Assembly: GCF_052076105.1 (NCBI RefSeq)
Contig: NZ_CP197245.1
Coordinates: 2,232,001 to 2,296,000 of the forward strand
Direction: 5' to 3'
DNA from: Tardiphaga sp052076105
GTDB taxonomy: Bacteria > Pseudomonadota > Alphaproteobacteria > Rhizobiales > Xanthobacteraceae
Length of the DNA stretch: 64,000 bases
The position numbers and the translations under genes are program-made. Shown here piece by piece: positions 15,253 through 22,829 of this stretch (the first letter of the stretch is position 1; each line of letters opens with the position of its first letter). The notes below the pieces were generated by a model that did not search any database, had not been told where the DNA came from, and worked only from the letters and a program-made list of their open reading frames with translations.

Positions 15253-17523
15253 TCAGATCTGGCCGTGGAAAGTACGGCTGATCACATCACGCTGTTGCTC
15301 TGGCGTCAGCCGGACGAAATTCACGGCGTAACCCGAAACCCGGATCGTGAGTTGCGGATACTTGTCCGGATTCTTCATCGCGTCCTCGAGCGTCTCCCTG
15401 TCGATCACGTTCAGGTTCATATGAAATCCGCCGCGATCGAAATAGACGTCGAATGCCTTGGTCGCTTCATCCACGAGCTGATCATCCGACAGATGAGCCT
15501 TCTGGGGAGCGACCGAGACCGTGTAGCTGATGCCGTCCTGCGCATCCTTGTAGGGAAGTTTTGCGACCGAGAGGCAGGAGGCGAGCCAGCCATGGCTATC
15601 GCGTCCGTGCATTGGATTGGCGCCAGGCCCGAACGGCTCTCCCTTTCGCCGACCGTCGGGGGTGTTTCCCGTGGCCTTGCCATAGACGACGTTGGAGGTG
15701 ATCGTGAGTACGCTCTGGGTATGCGTTGCGTTCCGGTAGGTTGGGTGCTTGCGGATCTTCTCCATGAAGCTGGTCACAAGGCTTGAAGCGATCTGATCGA
15801 CCCGGTCGTCGTTGTTGCCAAACTGGGGCGTCGACTGGTTACCCTCGTTCTTGTAGTCAACAACAAGTCCTGTTGCATCCCGCGTAACGCGGACCTTTCC
15901 GTATTTGATGGCGCTGAGACTATCGGCAACCACCGAAAGACCTGCGATGCCGAATGCCATCGTGCGCAGGATATCGCGATCATGGAGCGCCATCTCCAGA
16001 CGCTCATAGAAATACTTGTCGTGCATGTAGTGGATGCAGTTCATCGCATGGACGTAGATCTTGGCGAGCCACTCCATGGTGGTATCGAACTTGGCCATGA
16101 CGTCGTCGAAATCGAGGAAGTCGCCCGTAACGGGCTGCGACTTCGGGGCAACCTGTTCGCCGGATACTTCGTCCCGGCCGCCATTGATGGCGTAAAGCAG
16201 CGCCTTCGCCAGGTTGACGCGCGCGCCGAAGAACTGCATCTGCTTGCCAAGACGCATTGCCGAAACGCAGCAGGCAATCCCGTAGTCGTCTCCCCAGAAT
16301 GGCCGCATCAGATCGTCATTCTCGTATTGAAGCGAGGAGGTGTCCTTGCTCACCTTCACGCAATAGCGCTTGAAAGGCTCCGGCATCTTGGTTGACCACA
16401 GCACCGTGATGTTTGGTTCGGGCGCAGGGCCGAGATTGTAGAGTGTATGCAGCATCCGGTAGCTGCTTTTGGTCACCAATGCCCGGCCATCCAGATCCAT
16501 TCCGCCAACACATTCGGTCGCCCAATAGGGGTCGCCGCTGAACAGTGCATCGTAATCAGGCGTGCGGAGGAAGCGAACGATACGGAGTTTCTGAACAAGC
16601 TGGTCCCAAAGTTCTTGCGCTCCGGCCTCGTCCAGAATGCCGGCTTTCAGGTCACGTTCGATGTAAATATCGAGGAAGCTCGATATGCGGCCGATCGACA
16701 TCGCAGCGCCGTTGGCTTCCTTGATGGCGCCCAGATAGGCGAAATAGGTCCACTGAAATGCTTCCTGCGCATTCGCTGCAGGCTGGGATATGTCGTGACC
16801 GTAGAGCTTCGCCATGGACGCAAGATCGGCCAGCGCGCGCATCTGCTCCGACAGTTCTTCACGTGTCCGGATGATTTCATCGGTGGGCCACATGTCGTCG
16901 ATCTGGGCGCGCTCCGCCCGCTTGGCCTCAAGGAGACGGTCGGTCCCGTACAGAGCCACCCGGCGATAGTCGCCGATGATGCGGCCGCGGCCGTAAGAGT
17001 CGGGCAGGCCGGTGACGATCCCCGATCGTCGACAATTCATGATCTCGGGTGTGTAGACGTCAAACACGCCGTCATTGTGCGATTTGCGATATTTCGTGAA
17101 TGCTTCGTGGACGCGCGCGTCAGGTTTGAAGCCCGCGGCTTCCAGGCCGTTCTCGACCATCCTGAGGCCGCCGAATGGAAAGATCGCGCGCTTGAAGGGC
17201 TGATCTGTCTGCAGGCCGACAATGACTTCGTTATCCTTGTCGATATAGCCAGCATTATGGGCCAGCATGGTTGAAGGCGAGGCGGCATCGACCGCAAGCA
17301 CGCCCTTCTTTCTCTCATCCGCAAAATAGGGCTGCAGCTTTGCCCAGACCGCTTTCGTGCGCTGTGTGGGACCTGCGAGGAAGTCCTCGTTTCCGGAGTA
17401 GGGCGTGACGTTCCGGACAATGAAATCGCGAACGTTGATCGAGGTCTGCCAGTCTCCTGGCCGAAATCCTTTCCAGCGGTCCCCGGTGTCGGCTTCCTTC
17501 CTGAGGGCGGCACTTGCTTTCAT
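15253..17523 (-). CDS. pflB: Pyruvate formate-lyase (formate C-acetyltransferase)
   Basis: Glycyl-radical enzyme converting pyruvate and CoA to acetyl-CoA and formate. I chose the ATG at 17523, preceded by GGAGG, giving 757 residues, close to the usual 759; the open frame continues to 17664 through the promoter region. The two catalytic cysteines in GIACCVS fall at positions 418 and 419, the same numbers as in the E. coli enzyme, and the glycyl-radical loop RVSGYAVNF lies 26 residues from the end (Gly732). Other family marks are present (DYRRVALYGTDRL, VNAQKAHLS-like VAPQKAHLSDDQLVDEATK). First gene of a minus-strand operon with pflA, an antiporter and focA, controlled by a perfect FNR box about 100 bp upstream. 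Confidence 0.97.
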   Translation of the reverse strand: MKASAALRKEADTGDRWKGFRPGDWQTSINVRDFIVRNVTPYSGNEDFLAGPTQRTKAVWAKLQPYFADERKKGVLAVDAASPSTMLAHNAGYIDKDNEVIVGLQTDQPFKRAIFPFGGLRMVENGLEAAGFKPDARVHEAFTKYRKSHNDGVFDVYTPEIMNCRRSGIVTGLPDSYGRGRIIGDYRRVALYGTDRLLEAKRAERAQIDDMWPTDEIIRTREELSEQMRALADLASMAKLYGHDISQPAANAQEAFQWTYFAYLGAIKEANGAAMSIGRISSFLDIYIERDLKAGILDEAGAQELWDQLVQKLRIVRFLRTPDYDALFSGDPYWATECVGGMDLDGRALVTKSSYRMLHTLYNLGPAPEPNITVLWSTKMPEPFKRYCVKVSKDTSSLQYENDDLMRPFWGDDYGIACCVSAMRLGKQMQFFGARVNLAKALLYAINGGRDEVSGEQVAPKSQPVTGDFLDFDDVMAKFDTTMEWLAKIYVHAMNCIHYMHDKYFYERLEMALHDRDILRTMAFGIAGLSVVADSLSAIKYGKVRVTRDATGLVVDYKNEGNQSTPQFGNNDDRVDQIASSLVTSFMEKIRKHPTYRNATHTQSVLTITSNVVYGKATGNTPDGRRKGEPFGPGANPMHGRDSHGWLASCLSVAKLPYKDAQDGISYTVSVAPQKAHLSDDQLVDEATKAFDVYFDRGGFHMNLNVIDRETLEDAMKNPDKYPQLTIRVSGYAVNFVRLTPEQQRDVISRTFHGQI

Positions 17524-17622
17524 GATACGCCTCCGTCCGATGTATTTCGATTGATTGGCTCGATTGAGCAAATGCCATACGAGCAACGGTGGCGCATGTT
17601 GGTCTGGCTGAGGTGCTGATGC

Positions 17623-17636
17623 TTGATCTGGATCAA
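17623..17636. promoter_or_regulatory. FNR/FixK box upstream of pflB
   Basis: TTGATCTGGATCAA is a perfect FNR/FixK palindrome 100 bp upstream of the pflB start codon. In many bacteria pfl genes are FNR-activated, so this is a natural oxygen-response site for the fermentation operon. The rest of the 364-bp gap (17524-17887) holds a G-tract, a hairpin and no convincing gene. Confidence 0.85.
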
Positions 17637-17790
17637 GCTTATGCAGACGTCGTTGCGTCGACACACGTCGCGCTTGTCAGCGCTTTTTTCGATCCGGGCG
17701 ATTGTTGATTTTGACAATGCCCTCTTTCTGTTCTGCCGCGCGCCGGATCGGGATCCGTGATGCAGGCGCGATGCGGGCGGCGTTGTTCTC

Positions 17791-17804
17791 GGGGGGGGGG
17801 GGGG
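17791..17804. repeat. Homopolymer run of 14 guanines
   Basis: Fourteen consecutive G residues in the intergenic gap between pflB and the gene at 17888-18340. Runs of this length are rare in bacterial DNA and prone to slippage in replication and to sequencing error. It is 155 bp beyond the pflB FNR box on the upstream side and is not within a supported coding region. Confidence 0.9.
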
Positions 17805-17834
17805 CTCGTTCGACGGAATTGATATCTTCACTTT

Positions 17835-17855
17835 GCAGCGCACTTTGTGCGCTGC
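17835..17855 (-). terminator. Perfect hairpin downstream of the Gly/Tyr-rich gene
   Basis: A perfect 9-bp stem (GCAGCGCAC with GTGCGCTGC) and a 3-nt loop, 33 bp after the stop codon of the minus-strand gene at 17888-18340. There is no U-run on that strand, so it may be a Rho-dependent or weak terminator or an RNA-stabilising 3' hairpin. Confidence 0.55.
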
Positions 17856-17887
17856 GTGCGTGACTTGGCGAGCGTCGCGGGCAAAAA

Positions 17888-18340
17888 TTACCAACCGTAA
17901 TAATAGCGCGCGGCGCCATAGCGGGGATAATAGCCTCCGCCCCCATAGGGAGCGCAGTAGTCGGAAGCATATCCACTGCTGTACGCGTAGCTGCCACCAT
18001 AAGGGTATCCGCTGCCGTAATAGGGGTAAGCGTCGCCGTAATAGGCCGACCCTGCGATTGCGCCGCCTACCACCGCGCCGGCAGCGGCTGCGCCCCAGCC
18101 CCAACCTCGGTAGCCTCGATAGCCCCAGCCCCGATACCCCCAGCCGCGATAGCCGCCCCAACCTCGGTAACCCCCGCCGCCGTACCAGCGGCCGTAGCGC
18201 ACTTGCAGCACTGGCGTGTCCAGCGCGGTCTTCATCGCGGCGACATTGGTCGGCAGTGGTGCTGCCGTAGCTGGTGAGGCAGCAATACCGATGGTAGTGA
18301 TGGCAGATGCAGCAACGACCGTTGCCTTGATGAAGTTCAT
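17888..18340 (-). CDS. Exported glycine/tyrosine-rich repeat protein
   Basis: Exported protein of 150 residues with a strong ribosome site (GGAGAGGA) and a signal peptide (ITTIGIAASPATA). A short normal stretch (LQVRYGRW) is followed by low-complexity sequence with repeated YRGWG units (about 56-82), an Ala/Gly hydrophobic patch (AAAAGAVVGGAIAG, about 85-98) typical of a glycine-zipper membrane insert, and a Tyr/Gly/Ser/Pro-rich tail. Such proteins are common in Bradyrhizobium relatives and are thought to be associated with the outer envelope. A near-consensus FNR-type box lies 117 bp upstream. Function unknown. Confidence 0.8.
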   Translation of the reverse strand: MNFIKATVVAASAITTIGIAASPATAAPLPTNVAAMKTALDTPVLQVRYGRWYGGGGYRGWGGYRGWGYRGWGYRGYRGWGWGAAAAGAVVGGAIAGSAYYGDAYPYYGSGYPYGGSYAYSSGYASDYCAPYGGGGYYPRYGAARYYYGW

Positions 18341-18456
18341 GACGTCCTCTCCATGGTTGAGATGGAACGAATTGAGCCGAACGATGCTCCATCTTTCGTT
18401 GCGAGGCAGCTCAAGGGCATCGCGATGCGATGGTTCCAGCGCTCGGGAGCGGGACC

Positions 18457-18470
18457 TTGACCTAGATCAA
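18457..18470. promoter_or_regulatory. FixK/FNR-like box (one arm imperfect)
   Basis: TTGACCTAGATCAA fits TTGA-N6-TCAA with one deviation from TTGAT-N4-ATCAA. It lies 117 bp upstream of the Gly/Tyr-rich exported protein (minus) and 216 bp before the small plus-strand gene at 18686. I see no gene in the remainder of the 345-bp gap 18341-18685. Confidence 0.6.
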
Positions 18471-18685
18471 CGTGGCCACCTCTGACCGGTCGCTATTGGG
18501 CCAGGAAGGTCCGGGTCGATCGACTTCAATCGGATCGTTGTCGTTGCTATCTCGCCGGCGCGATCCGTACGGATCTCTCTCTCGTCGCGAGCCGGTCGGC
18601 AGTTGGCTGGCGGATCAGCCGAGTCGTACTGCCGTTCGACATGCATGAACCATCCGCAGCTGTGCGAACTGAGAAAGGGTTCAAG

Positions 18686-18859
18686 ATGGCTGAAACACCC
18701 AGGCTCTCCGTAGAGAAGGCTCTAAAAAAATTAGTTGAAAGCGAGATGAAAGCGGATAGCGCATCGCGCGTCTCGAAGATCGATGCGCTGGATGAAGAAA
18801 TAAAGCGCATGAGAGCGCAGCGTCAGCGACTGGACCGGAAACCGCCCAAGCGCGACTAG
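18686..18859 (+). CDS. Small coiled-coil hypothetical protein
   Basis: A 57-residue basic protein, start chosen at the ATG after AAAGGG (frame open from 18641). It is predicted to be mostly helical with heptad-like spacing (KALKKLVESEMK, then DALDEEIKRMRAQRQRL), a likely small coiled coil. No signal peptide. Unknown function; codon use is like its neighbours. Confidence 0.6.
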   Translation: MAETPRLSVEKALKKLVESEMKADSASRVSKIDALDEEIKRMRAQRQRLDRKPPKRD

Positions 18860-18904
18860 GCTTCAGATCAAGCGTCTAGAATCTTCAGCGCGGGAGTTTC
18901 GTCG

Positions 18905-19558
18905 ATGGTTGTGAGCGAGCCGGGTTTGACGGACGCCTATCTGAGAACGCCCCGGGCCGCGGGTCTTGCGGGCATCATATTCTCGGTCCTGTTGTTCGCT
19001 GTTTTCGGCCTCATGCGGCTCTCTGTGCCTGCTGATCCTTTTGAACAGGGGGCCTGGCTTGCGGGGGATACGACGTATGTCACGCTCGCCATGAATCTCG
19101 TGCCGTTCGCCGGGGTTGCCTTTCTCTGGTTCGTGGGCGTGCTTCGCGATCGACTGGGCGCGCGAGAGGATCGGTTTTTTGCGACGGTGTTCCTTGGGAG
19201 TGGCTTTCTGATGCTGGCCATGCTCTTCGCTGCTGCTGCGGTTGTCGGCGCGATCATTGTTGCGTTCCATGCGGCGCCGGAATTGCTCATCCACTCCGGT
19301 ACTTTTCACTTCGGCCGCGGCTTGGCCTACGGAATGGTCAACATCTACCTGGCGAAGACGGCGGCCGTCTTCATGATCACAACATCGACGATTGCCGTCT
19401 ATACCCGTTTGACGCCGCGTTGGCTTGCGTTCGGGGGATATGCCATCGCGGCCGTCCTTCTCTTCGGGAGCAGTTATTTCGACGGAAGTTTGCTTGCATT
19501 TCCGCTGTGGGTTCTCGTCGTCAGCGCGACTGTGCTGTGGGACAGGCAGGCTGCTTGA
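18905..19558 (+). CDS. Hypothetical multi-pass membrane protein
   Basis: Inner-membrane protein of 217 residues with about six hydrophobic segments (near 20-37, 60-80, 96-118, 140-165, 173-190, 195-212). No Pfam-type motif that I can name. Short basic loops (LRDRLGAREDRF, TRLTPRW) suggest cytoplasmic sides. It stands alone between two small genes and may respond to the same regulators as the region, though no box is seen directly upstream. Confidence 0.75.
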   Translation: MVVSEPGLTDAYLRTPRAAGLAGIIFSVLLFAVFGLMRLSVPADPFEQGAWLAGDTTYVTLAMNLVPFAGVAFLWFVGVLRDRLGAREDRFFATVFLGSGFLMLAMLFAAAAVVGAIIVAFHAAPELLIHSGTFHFGRGLAYGMVNIYLAKTAAVFMITTSTIAVYTRLTPRWLAFGGYAIAAVLLFGSSYFDGSLLAFPLWVLVVSATVLWDRQAA

Positions 19559-19687
19559 GTTTGACCGGGTTAGCGTTAGCGCCAGCGAAGGTTGGGGGGA
19601 CCGATATTGAGTTTCACCCTGCTGTCCATTCTTCCAGGGTGATCCTCATGACTATGACCGTGACGGCTATCGCACCATAAGTGGAAC

Positions 19688-19957
19688 ATGCAGATGTGGA
19701 TCCTGATGTACGTCTTCTCCTATTCTGTCAGCCCCGTGGCCACAAACGACAAGGCAGAATGGAGGGTCCTTCCAACGGTCGTGTTTCAGGAGTTCTCCAG
19801 TGAAGAAAGATGCAGGACAGCCAAGTTCACACTTGAGGGCAGCTTGAAGGAGGCCGGGGCCAAGCTCAGAAGTGGTCTGGAAGACCTGAAGAGCATCGGC
19901 AAGGCTGACCCGGCGCAGATCATCATTGCCTATAACGTGGAATGCCTGCCGAAATAG
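19688..19957 (+). CDS. Small hypothetical protein
   Basis: An 89-residue protein with a short hydrophobic N-terminus (MQMWILMYVFSYSV), then a soluble part with two cysteines (SEERCRTAKF and NVECLPK). The sequence pattern VVFQEFSSEERCRTAKFTLE is of a kind seen in small rhizobial proteins with a secretion or membrane anchor. The start could be the ATG at 19688 or 19694. Function unknown. Confidence 0.6.
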   Translation: MQMWILMYVFSYSVSPVATNDKAEWRVLPTVVFQEFSSEERCRTAKFTLEGSLKEAGAKLRSGLEDLKSIGKADPAQIIIAYNVECLPK

Positions 19958-20104
19958 GATCCGTGGCTACGATCTCGTTATCACCTCATCCCGGTCGCGC
20001 GATGCCTTGCGACGAACAGACGGTGGGGCCGGGAAATCCGGATTTACCCGGAGCGTCCATCCCGTTTCATTCTGTCACTGTCCGTGAGCAGGTGGAGAGT
20101 ATCC

Positions 20105-20415
20105 TTATCGCCGTCGCGGGATATTGAGTCCGAGCGCCCGCTCGGCACCGGACATCACCGTTTCGCGCGGACTTGCGGCGCAATAGTCTTTCACCGTCTT
20201 GGCGGCCTGCGCGAATTGATAGAGGTCGATGGTGGTGTTCTTGATGCTCGCATTGTAGTAGCCGCTGAGCCACATGGTGATGCCGGAGAAATCCTGGAAG
20301 CCGAGTTTGGTCAGTTCACCGCAAGTCATCTTGCTCATGTCGACCACCATCGTGTCTTTTGCAGCGGCCGGCCCGGCCGATAGCGATATGTGGTCGCAAC
20401 CAACAATTTGCGCAT
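20105..20415 (-). pseudogene. hdeA-like: HdeA/HdeB-family acid-stress protein, frameshift in signal peptide
   Basis: The mature part (DTMVVDMSKMTCGELTKLGF to the end) matches HdeA-family periplasmic acid-stress chaperones, with the two characteristic cysteines (MTCGEL and KDYCAAS). However, the frame carrying it has no proper signal peptide start. The ATG at 20415, preceded by GGGGA and 5 nt spacing, starts MRKLLVATT, the beginning of a normal signal peptide, but in another frame; a shift of one base near 20385-20392 would join the two into MRKLLVAT-xxx-LSAGPAAAKD. Either a real one-base deletion or an assembly error is likely. A perfect FNR box lies 81 bp upstream of this ATG. Confidence 0.7.
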
Positions 20416-20495
20416 GCTTGTCCCCATTCCATTGTGCGCACCTGGTCGCGCCGTGTCTGGATGCGCAGGATTTCGCTGGAAGGAGCTTGTCAGGC

Positions 20496-20509
20496 TTGAT
20501 CTGTATCAA
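20496..20509. promoter_or_regulatory. FNR/FixK box between hdeA-like and TAXI genes
   Basis: TTGATCTGTATCAA is a perfect TTGAT-N4-ATCAA match. It is 81 bp upstream of the hdeA-like start (minus) and 70 bp upstream of the TAXI gene at 20579 (plus), so it can serve either divergent promoter. Confidence 0.8.
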
Positions 20510-20578
20510 CGGAAGGCCTGATCACGGGTCTACTCGTTTCGCTCATGTTCTGTTGGCTGGCGAGCAGCCTCTCTTCTC

Positions 20579-21943
20579 ATGTCGCAGGGTCACGGCGGAG
20601 AAGATCATCGGGTCGAGACGCGCAGCATGGACGCGACCAAGCTACCCACCTGGCTGCGGATCATTCTGGTCGCAGGTGCCGCCATTCTGATTGCGAGCGC
20701 CAGTCTTTATGCTTGGCACTGGTATGCCCGGCCTGCGACCCTCACCATTGCGGTGGGGTCGCTGGATGGCGAGGCGAGCAAGCTGGTCTCTGCGCTGGCA
20801 AGCAAGCTCGTGCAGCAGAAGGCGCCGGTACGGCTCGACATCGTGGAGGCAGGAAGCGCTGCCGGCGCAGCGGAGGCATTTTCATCCGGCAAGGTCGATC
20901 TTGCCGTGGTCAGGGGCGATGTTGGTGACCTCTCGCAGGCACAGGCGGTCGCCGTTGTGACGCATACGGTGCTTCTGTTGGTGGCGCCGCCGGGCTCCGC
21001 CATTACCGACATAGCGGGCCTGAAGCGCCTCACCGTTGGCGTGGTTGGTGGCGATATCAATCAGCGGCTCGTGAAGGTTCTGACCGACGAATATGATCTC
21101 GCGCGATCGGGAGTCATCTTCAAGAATGTCGGGCTGGCCGACGTGCGGCGGATGATCGACTCCAGGGAAATACGCGCGGTCCTGATCGTGATGCCGCTCG
21201 CGGAGAAGTATTTTTCGCTCCTGCGCAGCCTGTTCCCGCAGGGCGGGAAGTCCGGCCCAACGCTGATACCCATCGAATCCGCTCCCGCTATCGCTCAAAA
21301 GGAGCGAGCCTATGAGTCCTTCGATCTGCCGAAAGGCACGCTGCGCGGTTCTCCGCCCAATCCGGCGGAAGACATCACGACGCTGCGAACCTCGTTCTAT
21401 CTGGTCGCCCAGAAAAAACTGGGCAGCGATCTTGTTGCGGGCCTCACAGAATCCGTGATGAAAGCACGGCGCGAGCTGCTTGCAGACTACCCGCTCTTTG
21501 CACAGGTCTCGGCGGCCGATACGGAGGCATCTGCCTATCTGCCGGCACACCCGGGTGCGGCTGAATTCTACAACGGCACGCAGGTGAGTTTTCTCGACAA
21601 ATGGGGCAACATCATCTTTTTGGCGCCGATGATCGCGGGCGCCGTCGCGTCCGTGCTCGCTGCGTCGTTTAAATTTCTACGGGCGGAGCCATCGCTGACA
21701 CGTGAGGAGGCGCTGGACGTGCTCTATGCACTCGGACGGCGTATCCGGGGCAGCAGCGGGGAAGCCGAACTCGACGAAATCGAGCGCGAAATCGACCGCG
21801 TCCTTCATGCCCAGCGATTGAAGCGAGCGTCGGGCGAGGGGGATGTCGTTGCGCTGAACGTAGCGGCACATCGGCTGGAAAACTTGATCCACGATCGCCG
21901 GCTCCTGTTTGGGGCGCAGCAAGCTGGCGCATTGAGAGATTGA
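20579..21943 (+). CDS. Membrane-anchored TAXI-type solute-binding protein
   Basis: A 454-residue protein with the fold pattern of TAXI (TRAP-associated extracytoplasmic immunogenic) solute receptors: ARPATLTIAVGSLDGEAS near the start of the domain, repeated AVVTHTVLLLVAP and LKRLTVGVVGGDIN. Unlike a free receptor it has an N-terminal membrane segment (about 25-47) not followed by a cleavage site, a second one near 345-365, and a cytoplasmic helical tail (368-454). No TRAP permease gene is nearby. The start may be the ATG at 20627 instead (MDATKLP). It may act as a receptor or signalling protein. FNR box upstream. Confidence 0.82.
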   Translation: MSQGHGGEDHRVETRSMDATKLPTWLRIILVAGAAILIASASLYAWHWYARPATLTIAVGSLDGEASKLVSALASKLVQQKAPVRLDIVEAGSAAGAAEAFSSGKVDLAVVRGDVGDLSQAQAVAVVTHTVLLLVAPPGSAITDIAGLKRLTVGVVGGDINQRLVKVLTDEYDLARSGVIFKNVGLADVRRMIDSREIRAVLIVMPLAEKYFSLLRSLFPQGGKSGPTLIPIESAPAIAQKERAYESFDLPKGTLRGSPPNPAEDITTLRTSFYLVAQKKLGSDLVAGLTESVMKARRELLADYPLFAQVSAADTEASAYLPAHPGAAEFYNGTQVSFLDKWGNIIFLAPMIAGAVASVLAASFKFLRAEPSLTREEALDVLYALGRRIRGSSGEAELDEIEREIDRVLHAQRLKRASGEGDVVALNVAAHRLENLIHDRRLLFGAQQAGALRD

Positions 21944-22084
21944 GCCTGGAGCAAATCCGCTTCGTCGTTTCTCAACCGCCTTTATCTCCGGTGCCCCAGT
22001 GGTCCCCATGATTTGTGGGGCGGCTTGCAGGGGGAACGTGTCGCGCCGGAAATAGCAGAATAATCAAATTCTTAAGAGTATTAT

Positions 22085-22174
22085 TGGCGGAAGGGGTGGG
22101 ATTCGAACCCACGGTACCCTTGCAGGCACGGCGGTTTTCAAGACCGCTGCCTTAAACCACTCGGCCACCCTTCC
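22085..22174 (-). tRNA. tRNA-Ser (anticodon UGA)
   Basis: Class II tRNA with a long variable arm. The acceptor stem GGAAGGG pairs with CCCTTCC, the CCA end is encoded (22085-22087), the T-arm contains the GGTTCGAATCC sequence, and the anticodon loop reads CTTGAAA, giving UGA for serine codons UCA/UCG/UCC. The 3' end faces the accessory region to the left, a usual insertion point for genomic islands. Confidence 0.95.
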
Positions 22175-22343
22175 GTCGTGGGACAGCGCTTAGCAAAGCG
22201 GCCTGCCGAGGGAAAGAGAGGATTGCGTCGGGGCGGCCGTTCGGGGCCGAAATCATCGACACGGGATTTCCTTGGGGCCGGTCGGTGCCGGGGCGCCGGG
22301 CGTGCTAAGCAAGGCCTGACGATTCTGAGCGACGGAGACCATC

Positions 22344-22760
22344 ATGGCAAACCCGACACCGCGCGCCGACGCCTTGCGCGCGATGCGCGAGGCCAAATTC
22401 GAGGCTGCGCAGCGGCTGATCAAGGAAGCGGGCAAAGTCGCCGCGCCCGCGGAGAACAAGCCCGTACCTGCGGCAAAGCAGGCGGCCGCTGCTCCGAAAC
22501 CTGCCAGGAAGCCAGTTGCAGAAATCCGGGTGAGTGAGGCGCAGGCCACCGAAGCTCGGGTGACGGAAGCCTCGTCTGCAGAAATTGCCGGAGCCAAGCC
22601 TGCAAAGACCAAGGCGGCTAAAGGACAGCCCACCGGGGAAAAGACGGCGGCATTGAAGGCGGCCAAGGTGAAAGTGGCCAAGGCAAAGCCCGCCGCCGCG
22701 AGCACCGGGACTGCCGCAAAAAAGACTGTCGCCAAAAAGAGTTCCGTCAAAAAAGCCTAG
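22344..22760 (+). CDS. Lysine/alanine-rich histone-like protein
   Basis: A very basic protein of 138 residues, ATG after GGAG. The first 30 residues are a normal helix (LRAMREAKFEAAQRLIKEAG); the rest is low-complexity Ala/Lys/Pro/Thr with repeated AKxxKAA and AKPAAA-like units, ending in KKTVAKKSSVKKA. This resembles histone H1-like proteins and AlgP-type C-terminal tails that bind DNA or condense the nucleoid. Function is inferred from composition only. A short GC hairpin follows the stop (22773-22796). Confidence 0.7.
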   Translation: MANPTPRADALRAMREAKFEAAQRLIKEAGKVAAPAENKPVPAAKQAAAAPKPARKPVAEIRVSEAQATEARVTEASSAEIAGAKPAKTKAAKGQPTGEKTAALKAAKVKVAKAKPAAASTGTAAKKTVAKKSSVKKA

Positions 22761-22829
22761 CCGGCAGCGGCATTCCGCCCGGGGAGCAAGGCGGAAGCGA
22801 GCCTAGATTTCGCCGGCAATCGCGCCTAT

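Noticed and set aside
14542..15786. Long plus-strand frame of 414 residues opposite pflA and pflB
   Set aside because: It is the antisense of two well-supported minus-strand enzymes with intact motifs; its translation has no recognisable domain and typical shadow composition (many Arg, His, Asp).
17670..17689. Small hairpin followed by six Ts on the plus strand
   Set aside because: Only a 5-bp stem, and no plus-strand gene ends there, so it is not called as a terminator.
17677..18000. Minus-strand frame containing the G14 tract (Pro-rich)
   Set aside because: It overlaps the better-supported Gly/Tyr-rich gene, has no ribosome site, and the proline run only reflects the homopolymer; so phase variation of this frame is not supported.
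22085..22174. Attachment-site repeat of the tRNA-Ser 3' end
   Set aside because: No second copy of the tRNA 3' end was seen anywhere in the window; the island idea rests on context only.
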